Source: an uncultured Bacteroidales bacterium (GTDB lineage Bacteria > Bacteroidota > Bacteroidia > Bacteroidales > P3). Taken from it: a DNA stretch of 64,000 nt. A program made the position numbers and the translations under genes. The notes beneath the pieces were generated by a model. The model made no database searches. It had not been told where the DNA came from and worked only from the letters and a program-made list of their open reading frames with translations. Shown here piece after piece: positions 9,164 to 18,800 of the stretch (position 1 is its first letter; every line of letters starts with the position of its first letter). The DNA lies in assembly GCA_937886715.1 (NCBI GenBank), contig CAKZZD010000016.1:62001-126000 (forward strand), given 5' to 3'.

Positions 9164-9802
9164 CTATTTCACCCGGCCGCCTTTATAGAAATGGTTGCTC
9201 CAATAGGTGTCGTCGACACGGCTCACGCTGACGCCGTTGCTTGTCGACGCATGGGCGAAAAGCCCGTCCTTGAGATAAATACCCACATGCGACACCTTGC
9301 CTTTGCTGTTGGTGAAGAACAGTATGTCGCCTTCTCGGAGCTTGTCGCGCGAAACGAGCTTTACATCAGACAGCATCTCGTTCGACGAACGGTGCAGCGC
9401 CACGCCATACACATCGCGATAGATTGTGCCCACGAATGCCGAGCAGTCGATGCCCGAACGGTCGGTGCCGCCATAGCGGTAGGGTACGCCGAGCCATGAA
9501 TTGATGGCCTCATAGAGCGCCGCATTGTCGTCGGCGCTGTACTCCAGGCCCAAAGCATTGGTGCTCTTGGCCTTGGCTGGCTCCACCTTGACAGGAGCCG
9601 CAATCACCGGCGTTTCCACCACCAACTCGTCCACGTAGAGCTGCCCGATGACGAAATCCTCCTCCTCAAGGTCGCGAGCCATGAAGGCGCGGATGGTTTC
9701 GCAACCGGCAAACAGCACCACCACGCTGAGCAACATCGCCATGCGTATCGCCCGTGCCGCCAGTGTGCTCCGGCCGCCCTCTATGGATGCAGACAGCTTC
9801 AT
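9164..9802 (-). CDS. NlpC/P60 peptidoglycan hydrolase lipoprotein
   Basis: A 212-residue lipoprotein with lipobox LFAGC at about residue 33 and a C-terminal NlpC/P60 cysteine-peptidase domain. The catalytic Cys is in GIDCSAFVG and the His in KVSHVGIYL; DGLFAHAST follows. These enzymes cut peptide bonds in peptidoglycan stem peptides. The start overlaps the end of the upstream ftsB-like gene by four bases, and the MltD-like gene lies upstream of that, giving a three-gene cell-wall cluster on the minus strand. Confidence 0.92.
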   Translation of the reverse strand: MKLSASIEGGRSTLAARAIRMAMLLSVVVLFAGCETIRAFMARDLEEEDFVIGQLYVDELVVETPVIAAPVKVEPAKAKSTNALGLEYSADDNAALYEAINSWLGVPYRYGGTDRSGIDCSAFVGTIYRDVYGVALHRSSNEMLSDVKLVSRDKLREGDILFFTNSKGKVSHVGIYLKDGLFAHASTSNGVSVSRVDDTYWSNHFYKGGRVK

Positions 9803-10089
9803 TTTCTGATCACAAAGATATCTTCGTTGGGTTGCTTCATATAGTATTGTTCACGCCCGTAGTGCTCGATGGCGTCGGGGTTGTCCTTCAGCACGGCAGC
9901 GTTGATGCTGTCGGCCTCGATGGCTTTCTTCAGCTCGCGCTCTTCGGCATGCAGGCGGTTCACCTGGCGGTGCAGGCGCGACGTCACCGAGATGTTGAAT
10001 TCGTCCAAAAACAGAAACACCACCAGGAATACCAAAGTGGCTATCACGTATTTGTTGCCCAGCCGGCTCCATATCTTCTTCCAGTCCAT
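9799..10089 (-). CDS. FtsB/DivIC-like septum formation initiator
   Basis: A 96-residue bitopic membrane protein: a short cytoplasmic N-terminus, one transmembrane helix (about residues 15-30) and a coiled coil (RLHRQVNRLHAEERELKKAI), followed by an EHYGREQYYMKQPNEDIF motif typical of this family. It is expected to join the FtsL/FtsQ-like divisome complex. It sits between two cell-wall hydrolase genes and overlaps the NlpC/P60 gene by ATGA, consistent with a cell-division context. Confidence 0.88.
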   Translation of the reverse strand: MDWKKIWSRLGNKYVIATLVFLVVFLFLDEFNISVTSRLHRQVNRLHAEERELKKAIEADSINAAVLKDNPDAIEHYGREQYYMKQPNEDIFVIRK

Positions 10090-10114
10090 AGCAGATGCTC
10101 CTGTATTTGTCCTG

Positions 10115-11374
10115 TCATTTGATTTTCAAGCGTTGTCCGACACGGATTTTGTCGCCACGGATGCCGTTGCGTTTCTTCAGGGTGCTGACGCTGACGCCAT
10201 AGCGTGAGGCTATCTTGCTCAGCGTTTCGCCCTTGCGCACCGTGTGGTAGCGCGATCCGCCGCCGCTGTTGCGCGACGATGACGCCACGGCTTGCGGCTC
10301 CACCTTCACGGGACGGCGCGACAGGCTGTCCTGCGTGCGGGCGTAGATGGTATCCTGGCAACGGATGAAGCTCTCGATTTTCGACGTGGGCAGACAGATG
10401 GCATAACGTCCCGACGATGCAGGCACCAGGTCGACGCGGTACTGGGGGTTCAGCGTCCTCAGCTCGGCCATGTCCACGCCCGTCTGCTCGGCCACATAGT
10501 GCATCAGCACGTCGTGGTCCACCATGACGGTGTCGCTGCGGATGGGCAGGTTGATCTTGGTGGGGTGCAGGTTGTGGGCGTCGTAATAGTTCATCACATA
10601 GACCACGGCAATGAAGGCGGGAATATAGCCACGTGTTTCGCGGGGCAGGTGGCCGTAGATCTGCCAGAAGTCGCGCTTGCCGCCCGAGCGGGCGATGGCC
10701 TTGTTGATGTTGCCGGGGCCGCAGTTGTAGGCGGCGATGGCCAGCTGCCAGTCGCCGAACACACGGTGCAGGTCGCTCAGATAGCGTGCGGCGGCCACGG
10801 TCGACTTGTAGGGGTCGCGCCGTTCGTCGACCACCGAGTTCACCTCCAAGTCGTAGAGTTTGCCCGTGCTGTACATGAACTGCCACAATCCCGCGGCGCC
10901 GGCACGCGACGTCAGCGTGGGGTTCATGGCGCTTTCCACGATGGTCAGGTATTTCAGCTCCTCGGGCACACCGTAGCGGTTCAGCGCCTCTTCAAACAAG
11001 GGGTGGTAGTATTCGCACAGCGTCAGCATCACATCGAGGCGAGTCGACATGTGGCGGAGGTAGAACTTGATATATTGGCGCACTTCGCGGTTGTAAGTCA
11101 TGGGAATCACGGTGTGGAGCGCCCGCAGGCGGGAAGCCAGCACCGAATCGGGCAGCGCATCAAACTCCTCCATCGACAATTCGCGCTGGTGGCGCAGGTT
11201 GTGGTGGGCATAGCGGCGCATATAGTAGCTGTTGAGCATGCTGTCGTAAGATTCCGTATATTGGCGAGTCATGAGCTCGGCCTCGCCGCTGGTCACCGGC
11301 ACCTGGGCCGACACGAAGGCCGGCGCCAAAAAGCCTGCTGCAAAGAGAAATATGGCTATTCTATAAATTCTCAT
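10115..11374 (-). CDS. MltD-like lytic transglycosylase with LysM domain
   Basis: A 419-residue periplasmic protein. The signal peptide (MRIYRIAIFLFAAGFLAP...) decides the start at 11374, although the frame is open to 11551. The SLT/GH23 domain (about residues 120-260) has the catalytic Glu in IVESAMNP, followed by AAGLWQFM and AIAAYNCGPGN. The C-terminus holds one LysM domain (YHTVRKGETLSKIASRYGVS). It cleaves glycan strands to 1,6-anhydro products. It lies upstream of the FtsB-like and NlpC/P60 genes. The 11375-11735 gap to the divergent lipoprotein gene shows only a small hairpin (11412-11431) and no convincing promoter. Confidence 0.92.
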   Translation of the reverse strand: MRIYRIAIFLFAAGFLAPAFVSAQVPVTSGEAELMTRQYTESYDSMLNSYYMRRYAHHNLRHQRELSMEEFDALPDSVLASRLRALHTVIPMTYNREVRQYIKFYLRHMSTRLDVMLTLCEYYHPLFEEALNRYGVPEELKYLTIVESAMNPTLTSRAGAAGLWQFMYSTGKLYDLEVNSVVDERRDPYKSTVAAARYLSDLHRVFGDWQLAIAAYNCGPGNINKAIARSGGKRDFWQIYGHLPRETRGYIPAFIAVVYVMNYYDAHNLHPTKINLPIRSDTVMVDHDVLMHYVAEQTGVDMAELRTLNPQYRVDLVPASSGRYAICLPTSKIESFIRCQDTIYARTQDSLSRRPVKVEPQAVASSSRNSGGGSRYHTVRKGETLSKIASRYGVSVSTLKKRNGIRGDKIRVGQRLKIK

Positions 11375-11735
11375 GCCTATCTTAACGCAAAAAGAATGAT
11401 AATATTTTGCAAAGGCAAAAAAAAGTGCCTTCATGGCCACGTCCACCCTACGTCGGCCACATCGCGGCATCAACATCTCCGGTCCAACTCCTGTCCAACA
11501 GATGTACGACAAACGGCGAGGTGGAAGCGGCGAGGTGTCTCTCGCCGGCACCCGACAGGCCGTTCCAATATTTTCCCCGCATCGCCATCATTAATTTCTA
11601 CGCGCGAGAGCTACACACGAAAAAAAAATCGCACCCAGTTGTAGTTTTTTGTCAACGGTTTCCGTTCTTATCATCGGAAACGGTTCCGACAGAAATCAAA
11701 CAAAAATAACAAATCAAAAAAAACAACCAATCACA

Positions 11736-12278
11736 ATGAAGAAAAACATCTTTTTTGCCGCCATCGCCGCTTTGGCCTTTGCCCTGACCGCCTGCCAGCC
11801 TGAGGACATCACCCCGATCAACCCCGGTACCGACGTTGCCGGCCCGCTGGTGAAGACCACCTCCGACCTGCACAACACCAACTGGACCTGCACCGTCAGC
11901 CTCGCTGACCTGCTCGTCGGCCTCACCGGCTTCGACATGGGCTGCATCGACAGCATCGACGCCGCCGCCTTCGAGACCTACCTCAACTTCGACGGCACCT
12001 ACGCCCACTTCACCTTCTCGTCGAATGTGGAGGTGTGGGGCCTGAGCGCCGACGAGAACTCGATGGAGCAGATCTCCGGCATCGACTATGAGTACAGCTA
12101 CGACGGCACCACCCATACGGGCTACCTGGTGGGCATGGACGAGGAAGGCAATCCCGCCAACCTGACCTTCACCTACGACGATGCCACCGACGCCATCACC
12201 TTCATCATCCCCCTCGGCGTGGAGTTCGACGAGACCACCACGATCAACTTCCCCATGGTGTTCAACCGCAACATATAA
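11736..12278 (+). CDS. Hypothetical lipoprotein
   Basis: A 180-residue lipoprotein with a clear signal and lipobox (ALTAC), which fixes the start at 11736 inside a longer open frame. The mature part is acidic and beta-rich (LHNTNWTCTVSLADLL, YLNFDGTYAHFTF) and ends in FPMVFNRNI. The modular lipoproteins downstream end similarly (FVFNRVD, FVFQRL). I do not recognise a named family. It is monocistronic: a strong terminator follows within 25 bases of the stop. It may belong functionally to the surface locus that begins just after that terminator, but this is inference. Confidence 0.8.
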   Translation: MKKNIFFAAIAALAFALTACQPEDITPINPGTDVAGPLVKTTSDLHNTNWTCTVSLADLLVGLTGFDMGCIDSIDAAAFETYLNFDGTYAHFTFSSNVEVWGLSADENSMEQISGIDYEYSYDGTTHTGYLVGMDEEGNPANLTFTYDDATDAITFIIPLGVEFDETTTINFPMVFNRNI

Positions 12279-12301
12279 AAGGACAACATATTTGGGTTAA
12301 A

Positions 12302-12344
12302 ATGCAGCCGGCCCGCCATTTGGCGGGCCGGCTGCATTTTTTTT
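12302..12344 (+). terminator. Intrinsic terminator after the 11736 lipoprotein
   Basis: A 17-base perfect stem (12302-12318 with 12321-12337, GC-rich core GGCCCGCC) is followed by an eight-base T run. It separates the preceding lipoprotein gene from the sigma-factor locus and marks that locus's left edge. Confidence 0.93.
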
Positions 12345-12347
12345 TGC

Positions 12348-12866
12348 ATGCGATGTAATTTCCACCCCCCTGTTTTACGTTATTATAGCGTGACAGATCG
12401 GGAAACATTCAACGGACTGATGATCCGCTACCGCAGACTGCTCTTTGCGGTGTATTGCCGCTACGCCCGACGCGGATTGGATGCCGACGACCTGTTGCAG
12501 GAGGTGATGCTCGCGTTGTGGCACCATCGGGAGACGATGACAGGCATCAACTCGCCGTCCAAACAGGCCGCATGGATATGGCGCGTGGCGCGAAGCACCT
12601 GCATCGACATCATGCGGCGCACGCCCCCACCCTGCCAGTTGCCCGAGGGCTACGACGCGGCCGCAGCCGACAACACAAACCGCCTGGCGCTGCGCGAACT
12701 CATCGCCCTGCTGGACGAACCCGACCGGACCATAGTGACCATGCACCTCGAGGGCTACGAATACAAAGAAATCGGCAAAGCCACCGGCATGAGCAAGAAC
12801 AACGTGGGGGTGCGCCTGATGAGGATAAAAGACAAACTGAAAGAACAATGGAACAGAACAGAATGA
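12348..12866 (+). CDS. ECF-type RNA polymerase sigma factor
   Basis: A 172-residue sigma-70-family factor. Region 2 contains LDADDLLQEVMLALW, and region 4 contains the helix-turn-helix YEYKEIGKATGMSKNNVGVRLMRI. The ATG at 12348 is only four bases past the terminator T run, so a GTG at 12390 or ATG at 12420 could be the real start. The first 14 residues do not look like part of the fold. Its stop overlaps the next gene by 19 bases. By position it should control the lipoprotein and T9SS-protein genes downstream, or respond through its membrane neighbour; both are inference. Confidence 0.88.
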   Translation: MRCNFHPPVLRYYSVTDRETFNGLMIRYRRLLFAVYCRYARRGLDADDLLQEVMLALWHHRETMTGINSPSKQAAWIWRVARSTCIDIMRRTPPPCQLPEGYDAAAADNTNRLALRELIALLDEPDRTIVTMHLEGYEYKEIGKATGMSKNNVGVRLMRIKDKLKEQWNRTE

Positions 12867-13132
12867 CATTCGACGGCCTGTGGGAACAGGAAGAGCTGCA
12901 GGGGCTGCATAGGCGCCTGAAACGAGAATTCCCCACTTGGCGGCGCAGACGCAATCGCCGCCGGTCGGTGGTGGCCACACTGGCGGTGCTGGTGGCAACG
13001 GGCGCCATCCTCTTCAGTTTGCGGCCTTCGATGCCCAAAGGCTATGATGCCGTATGCTGCAACCGCAGCGGCATCGCCGACAGCCACTGGGCCGAGGTGG
13101 CTGCCAACATCCTGACAATTGAGACACTATGA
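12848..13132 (+). CDS. Small single-pass membrane protein, candidate anti-sigma factor
   Basis: A 94-residue protein: charged N-terminal half (about 36 residues, ending in the strongly basic RRRRNRRRS), one transmembrane helix (VVATLAVLVATGAILFSL) and a short outer tail with CCNRSG. It is translationally coupled to the ECF sigma factor by a 19-base overlap, and to the next lipoprotein by ATGA. Size, topology and position fit a minimal membrane anti-sigma factor, but I see no known anti-sigma motif (no FecR domain, no zinc motif HxxxCxxC). The function is therefore a proposal. Confidence 0.72.
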   Translation: MEQNRMTFDGLWEQEELQGLHRRLKREFPTWRRRRNRRRSVVATLAVLVATGAILFSLRPSMPKGYDAVCCNRSGIADSHWAEVAANILTIETL

Positions 13133-13542
13133 AAAGGTTTTTGATTTGTCTAATAGGTCTGATGGGCATTGTAGGGTGCTCGCGCGAGGTGGACACCGTG
13201 CCGCTCTACCAGCGGTATGCCGCCCGCACCGACCTCACCGTGGCGCAGGTGAAAGGCTTCCATCTCTGCGACACGGTGAAGGTCGACGTGGTCATCCTCG
13301 TAGCTGACGACAGCGTGGCGTGGCAGGGGCTGAAGGAGGAACTGGACATCCGCACCTCGGAGGGCGTCACCAGTTGGATGGGAGATATCGACAAACCCGC
13401 CAAGCGTGTGAAGCGCAGCGTCCGCCCCGCCTGGCGCGCTATGGTCGTACACGACGACCGCACCATCGCTTTCTACCGCATCGACACCGAGGAACAGCGC
13501 GAGGCACTGATGGATTACCAGATGAACAAATTAGATAGATAA
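13129..13542 (+). CDS. Small lipoprotein of the sigma-factor locus
   Basis: A 137-residue lipoprotein (signal with lipobox GIVGC) with no family I recognise. The mature part has short beta-like segments (KVDVVILVADDSVAW) and a C-terminal motif AFYRIDTEEQREALMDYQ. This C-terminal motif recurs in a broken copy at 14630-14743, so the gene has been duplicated. It is coupled to the upstream membrane protein by ATGA overlap, and a modular lipoprotein gene follows after 21 bases. Confidence 0.8.
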   Translation: MKRFLICLIGLMGIVGCSREVDTVPLYQRYAARTDLTVAQVKGFHLCDTVKVDVVILVADDSVAWQGLKEELDIRTSEGVTSWMGDIDKPAKRVKRSVRPAWRAMVVHDDRTIAFYRIDTEEQREALMDYQMNKLDR

Positions 13543-13563
13543 AAAGATAAAACTAGTTACAAT

Positions 13564-14628
13564 ATGAAAACAGCCAAACTTTTCACATTGCTGGCCTTTG
13601 TCCTCACCCTTGCGGCCTGCAACAAAGACAAGGAGGAGCTGCGCCACGAGCGCGACATCGTCTACAGCGTAGCGAATCAGTCCTACACCGTCCATCTGAC
13701 TACCGAGGCCGAATGGCAGGCCCTACTGGAGCAGTTCTGTGACTACGCCGAAGGTGGTTCTACCGTCACCTTCCGCAACGCCCAAAGCCCCAGTGCTTCC
13801 AAAGGTGCCACTAAGGAGGCCGTCACCTACAGCACCACCGACCGAGAGGCCATGAAGCGCTGGATGGCGCAGATGGAGGACGAGGGCATGACCGTCACCG
13901 TGACCTACGACCCCGCCACCGGCACCTGGAACGGCACCGCCTACGCCACCGCGCCGCAGCCTCCCATGCCGTCGGGCGGACTGCTGACCTACGAGTGCGA
14001 CGCAATGAACCTCTTCGGCTACATCTGGAGTTTCGACACCGCGAACCACCGCGTCTACATCACCCTGCACGAGAACATCCAACACATCACCGCCCCCGAC
14101 TACCCCGTGGGCGTGTACGAATACCGCCACGCCGACGAAGTGAACACCCCCTTCGCCTACTGGCTCATCGACAGTTGGGGCGATACCGCAGGCCTATACA
14201 ACCTCGAGTCCATCGGCAGCGACACCCTGCACTTCAACAGCACCCGCCTCGGCAACCCCGTTACTCTGGTGCGCACCGACCGTTGGCACACATATCTTTG
14301 CAGCAATCTGGGTCTCAAAATTGCGATGCATGTGTGCGGCAACATTATCGAGGTCTACCCCGAGGTGTATATCGGACAAATGGATGTCAATGGCATGGAA
14401 AGGATTGATTTCCTTTGGCCTTTTGAGTTCGGACGCTTCGAGATGTGGCGCACCGAGATGACGCAGCCCACCATGGGTCCCACCTACTGGGGCCTGACGC
14501 TCGACTTCCGTCCCTTCGGCGGCACCGATACCCTCGGCGGATTCATCCTCCAAGGCATACCCTTCGTGAACAACCAGTTCACCATCTCCAAGGAGAACGG
14601 TAGCCAGTTCGTCTTCCAGCGACTATAA
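13564..14628 (+). CDS. Modular lipoprotein 1 of three
   Basis: A 354-residue lipoprotein (lipobox TLAAC). Residues about 20-130 form a module shared with the genes at 14749 and 19066: TEAEWQALLEQFCDYAEGG, then STTDREAMKRWMAQMEDEG, then TYDPATGTWNGTAYA. The C-terminal 220 residues are unrelated to the other two by eye; they are beta-rich with many aromatic residues and end in QFVFQRL. The module codons at 13831-13949 are nearly identical to 19351-19469. No known domain is recognised. Expected at the cell surface or outer-membrane inner leaflet. Confidence 0.85.
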   Translation: MKTAKLFTLLAFVLTLAACNKDKEELRHERDIVYSVANQSYTVHLTTEAEWQALLEQFCDYAEGGSTVTFRNAQSPSASKGATKEAVTYSTTDREAMKRWMAQMEDEGMTVTVTYDPATGTWNGTAYATAPQPPMPSGGLLTYECDAMNLFGYIWSFDTANHRVYITLHENIQHITAPDYPVGVYEYRHADEVNTPFAYWLIDSWGDTAGLYNLESIGSDTLHFNSTRLGNPVTLVRTDRWHTYLCSNLGLKIAMHVCGNIIEVYPEVYIGQMDVNGMERIDFLWPFEFGRFEMWRTEMTQPTMGPTYWGLTLDFRPFGGTDTLGGFILQGIPFVNNQFTISKENGSQFVFQRL

Positions 14629-14629
14629 G

Positions 14630-14743
14630 CCATTCTATATTTCCACCGGCGACCACACCGTGGCTTTCTACCGCATCGACACCGAAGCGCAACGCGATGC
14701 GTTGCTAAATTATCAATTGAACAATCTGGAAAACAATAAATAA
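14630..14743 (+). pseudogene. Decayed copy of the 13129 lipoprotein gene, C-terminus only
   Basis: Starting just after the 13564 gene stop, one frame reads KPFYISTGDHTVAFYRIDTE and continues AQRDALLNYQLNNLENNK to a TAA at 14741-14743. This matches the last ~35 residues of the 13129-13542 lipoprotein (RTIAFYRIDTEEQREALMDY). There is no start codon or signal peptide. It shows that a [small lipoprotein + modular lipoprotein] pair was tandemly duplicated and the second small lipoprotein was lost. It is short but the match is clear. Confidence 0.75.
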
Positions 14744-14748
14744 GATAC

Positions 14749-15852
14749 ATGAAACATACAGCTAAATTATTCACTCTCCTGGCCGCCGTGCTCACCTTTG
14801 CGGCTTGCAAACCCGAACCCGTCGAAGTGCTCTACGAACGCAATATTGTCTACTATGTCGACGGTGAAAACCATCGATCCACCGGCCACGGCGAGGAACA
14901 ATGGGACGCGCTGCTGGACAACCTGCTCGAACAGGCTGCCCTGGGCAGCATCGTGACATTCTACAACGAAAATATCCAACCCATCCTCAGCAAAACGAAA
15001 GGAAACGTAACATTCAGTACCACGAGCCGCGAAGAGATGAAGGCCTGGTGCACACGGATGGAAGACGCAGGCATGACGGTCACCATCACATACAACACCG
15101 AGACAGGTGTTTGGAACGGTACAGCCTATGCCGTGATGCACCATGCCAGCAATGCCTTCGATGAAGAAGACGCCTCACTCTCCACTTTCTCGGTGGGCGA
15201 CGGCGTGAAGGTGCGCTTTTCGCGCGGCATTCTGCAATACAAGGCCACAACGGACAGCTGGCGTTTCGCCCAGCAGCAGTTCGACTGCGTAGGACACGCC
15301 AACGAGTTCATCGGGACGTGGTATGACGGATGGGTGGATCTGCATGGCTGGGACTCCAACGGCTACAGCCAATCGGGATGGCGCCTGATGACACACGACG
15401 AGGCCACCTACCTGATGACACAGCGCAGCGCCTCGACGGTGAACGGCGTGGAGAACGCACGCTACGCCCTAGCGGTGGTCAACAACCTGCACGGACTGAT
15501 ACTTTTCCCTGACGACTACGTCCATCCTACAGGCGTGACATTGCCCGTGGGCATCAACAACAATGGGCAGACGCCCACCACGTTGCAGGAAAACGGCTGG
15601 TACAGCAACCTTTACACCATCGCCGACTGGCAATGCATGGAGGAGGCAGGAGCCATCTTCCTCCCCACAGCAGGACGACGCAACGGCACAACGGTTTACG
15701 ACTTCAACAAGTATGGTCTTTTCTGGCTGGCCGACACCCTAGGAAGCGACAAGGCCTACGTGCTCTCGGTATGGGAGCGCTACACTGGCACCGGCACCGC
15801 CGAGTTCAGGCAGATGGGAGCTCCGGTAAGGTTGGTTAAAGAGGACCGATAA
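14749..15852 (+). CDS. Modular lipoprotein 2 of three
   Basis: A 367-residue lipoprotein (lipobox TFAAC) with the shared N-terminal module in more diverged form: EEQWDALLDNLLEQAALGS, then STTSREEMKAWCTRMEDAG, then TYNTETGVWNGTAYA. The C-terminal domain (about residues 145-365) differs: VRFSRGILQYKATTDSWRFA, a GWDSNGYSQSGWRLMT segment, FLPTAGRRNGTTVYDFNKYG and FWLADTLGSDKAYVLSV. These resemble the SUMF1-like/FISUMP C-type-lectin-fold domains of Bacteroidota surface proteins. That assignment is by eye and moderate in strength. It lies directly after the decayed small lipoprotein. Confidence 0.82.
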   Translation: MKHTAKLFTLLAAVLTFAACKPEPVEVLYERNIVYYVDGENHRSTGHGEEQWDALLDNLLEQAALGSIVTFYNENIQPILSKTKGNVTFSTTSREEMKAWCTRMEDAGMTVTITYNTETGVWNGTAYAVMHHASNAFDEEDASLSTFSVGDGVKVRFSRGILQYKATTDSWRFAQQQFDCVGHANEFIGTWYDGWVDLHGWDSNGYSQSGWRLMTHDEATYLMTQRSASTVNGVENARYALAVVNNLHGLILFPDDYVHPTGVTLPVGINNNGQTPTTLQENGWYSNLYTIADWQCMEEAGAIFLPTAGRRNGTTVYDFNKYGLFWLADTLGSDKAYVLSVWERYTGTGTAEFRQMGAPVRLVKEDR

Positions 15853-15892
15853 AAATGATTAAATGTTGATAATGATAAAAAAATTTGATAAA

Positions 15893-18800
15893 ATGAAATA
15901 TATTCTGTTGTTTGCTTTGATGGGTTTCATGGGCAGTGCAGTGTGGGGACAGAACCCGGTGGTGTACAGCACCAGTTTCGAGGTGGGCGACGACACTGCA
16001 TGGACGTTCTACGGCGGTCCCAACCGCTGGCATATCGGCACCGCGGTGGCCGACAGTGGCAGCCGTTCGCTGTATATCAGCAATGACGGTGGCGCGACCA
16101 ACGCCTATACCAATACTACCGCGACCTGCGCCTGGGCGGTGAAGAGCCTGACGCTTGGCGGCGGCATGTACCGCTGCAGCTTCCGTTGGCGTGCTGCCGG
16201 CGAAAGTATGTTCGACTACCTGCGTGTGGCGCTGGTGCCCGACACGGTGGTGCCCGACACTACGATGATCACCTCGTGGCAGAGTGCCCGCGACTTTGCC
16301 GAGAACCTGCCGGAGGGGTGGATCTGCCTCTCACTGCGGACGGGTAATAACACCTGCTTTATGTCCAGCAGTTCCTCTTCGACAACTCCCCCATTCACGA
16401 CAGTGGAGACCGACTTTATTGCCGATTCAGGCAACTGGAAACTGGTCTGCATCTGGGTGAACGACCCCTCGTACGGTACCAACCCGCCGGCATCGGTGGA
16501 CAACATAGTTTTGCAGAAGTTCGGCTGCCAGCCGGTGGCATCGGTGACGGCCAGAGTGGTGGGGTACGACTCGGTGTACATTCATTGGGCCCCCTCGGGG
16601 GAGGAATCCTCGTGGCTGGTGACTTTGAACGACAGCATCGTGGCCACCGTTACCGACACCACCTACGGCATTAACCAGCTGGCGATGCTTACCGACTACA
16701 CCTTCGGCATCCGAGCCCTCTGCACCGGCGGCGACACCACCGAGACGGTCAGCGTCACCGTTCACACCGGAGGATTCGTGCCGTTGCCTTTCAGCGAAGA
16801 CTTTAACAACGTAGTGAATGGGCAATTGCCGACAGAATGGATAGGATTTGAGGAAAATCCCAACCATTACTCGAACACCCTTCCCTCGGTGCAGCAACAA
16901 GAGTTGAACCTCTACAACACGCTTAGGTATCCCATTGTTGCCCTCACGCCGCTGCTGCAGGGGCCTGCCAACCGTTGGCGCATACAATTCGACGTGTGGA
17001 TGCAGTCCTCGCCCACCCACACGGAGTTTCCTACTTTCGGTCCCTTCGAAGTGATGCTTGTATCCGACACGAACCATATCGAAAGTGCTGACACGCTGAT
17101 GACCGTTCCGGGAGGCACCAATGCAGGCTGGCACACCTACACCTTCGCCACGGACACACTTACAACCTACGGCGGCCCTGCCTGGCTGCTCTTCCGCTGG
17201 CGCGGGAACTACTGCCGTCTGAAACTGGACAATCTAATTATACAGCCTTTGACCGACTCGCTGCCGCATGTGCTCGTCAGCGGCCCCACCACTGTGCTGC
17301 CCGAGGACACCAACTTCTTCGCCGTGGTGCACGATGATTTCTATGTGGGTGGTCAGCCACACGCCACTGTGGTATGGCATTCATCGATGGTGCAGGCCGG
17401 CTTGGCCTCGATGAATGCCTATGGCGACACACTTTCCGTAGTCTACACCATCGGTGGCGCCGACACCCTCACCGCCGTGGCTTCCAATGTCTGGGGCAGC
17501 GACACGGTACAGCACATCGTGGAGATAACCCCCTGCGCGCATGTCACCATGCCTTTCGACGAGGACTTCGAGAACGGAGCCGACTGCTGGAAGAGCATAA
17601 GCAACGACGGTAACCCGCTGTCCACATGGAACATCTCCAACATGTTTGTTGATTGGGGCGGCAGCCACACCATCGCCTCATCCTTCGCCAGCGGCTGGGA
17701 ACGCGACGCATGGTTGGTGACACCCGCCATCGAAATTCCCGCCGGTACTCAAGGTGCCACCCTCTCATTCCAGCGTTTGATGGTAACCAACATCCCTCCG
17801 GCCGATTATCCCAGTCCGATACTCGAAGTACTGGTTTCGACACATGGCCGCCAGTCGGTCAACAACTTTACCGACACGCTTTATCGTGTCGCAGAAGATT
17901 ATAGCGATGCATTCCGCCGGACAGACCTCGACCTCGACGCTTATGCGGGACAGACCATCTGGATTGCCTTCCGTCATATATCACACTGTGGCAGGGGAAT
18001 CATCTGGCTCGACGACGTGAGTGTGCGCAGTGACCTCCCACCTGTAGTGCAGGTTTCGGCCCCATCTGGCTACGAGCGTACGGTGGCGGCACAGACGGGC
18101 GTGGAGCACCCTGTGCATCTGGGCGACGCCGTAACGCTCAATGCCGACCTGCTGTTCGGGAACAATATTGATGTTACCTACACATGGCACAGCGCGATGG
18201 TCGACAAGGGTGAAGCCTCGATGATACCTGACAGCAACATACTCACTATCAACTATCTTACAGAAGGAGTAGACACCATCACCGTGGTGGCAGACAACCA
18301 CTTCGGTCTTGACACCGCCGCCACTCCTGTAACTGTCATCAACTGCACCGCCATCACCGAGTTCCCCTACACGGAGAGTTTCGACGCGGGCAGCGTGGGT
18401 GCCGGATGCTGGCAGGTGTTCAATCCCGACACCGCCGGTTTTGTGAGCGTGGAAATCTATGAGCAAGACTTCCTCTGGAGTTGGTGTACCGACAGCAGCG
18501 ACATGTCATCCCTTTGGGCAGTGTCACCGCAGATAATTTTGCCCGACAACAACGTGGTGTATGAATTGTCCTGGAGTGCCGCCCAGAGCAATCCCCCCTA
18601 CAGTGTCCTGTTATCACCGGCAGGATGCGACGAGACCGTCTGCTTCACCACGCTGCTCTACACCGACACCGTCGATGCTTCCAACGACGACTACTTCCGT
18701 CAGCACAGCCTCATGCTAGGCGATTACGCCGGACAGCCCGTCCGAATTGCCTTCATGGTTACGGAAGGGTCTTCTGACTATAACTCGCTGACGATTGCCC

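Noticed and set aside
12302..12344. Terminator considered as a leader attenuator for the sigma-factor gene
   Set aside because: It lies directly after a complete lipoprotein gene and has no alternative pairing that I can see; a normal terminator explains it.
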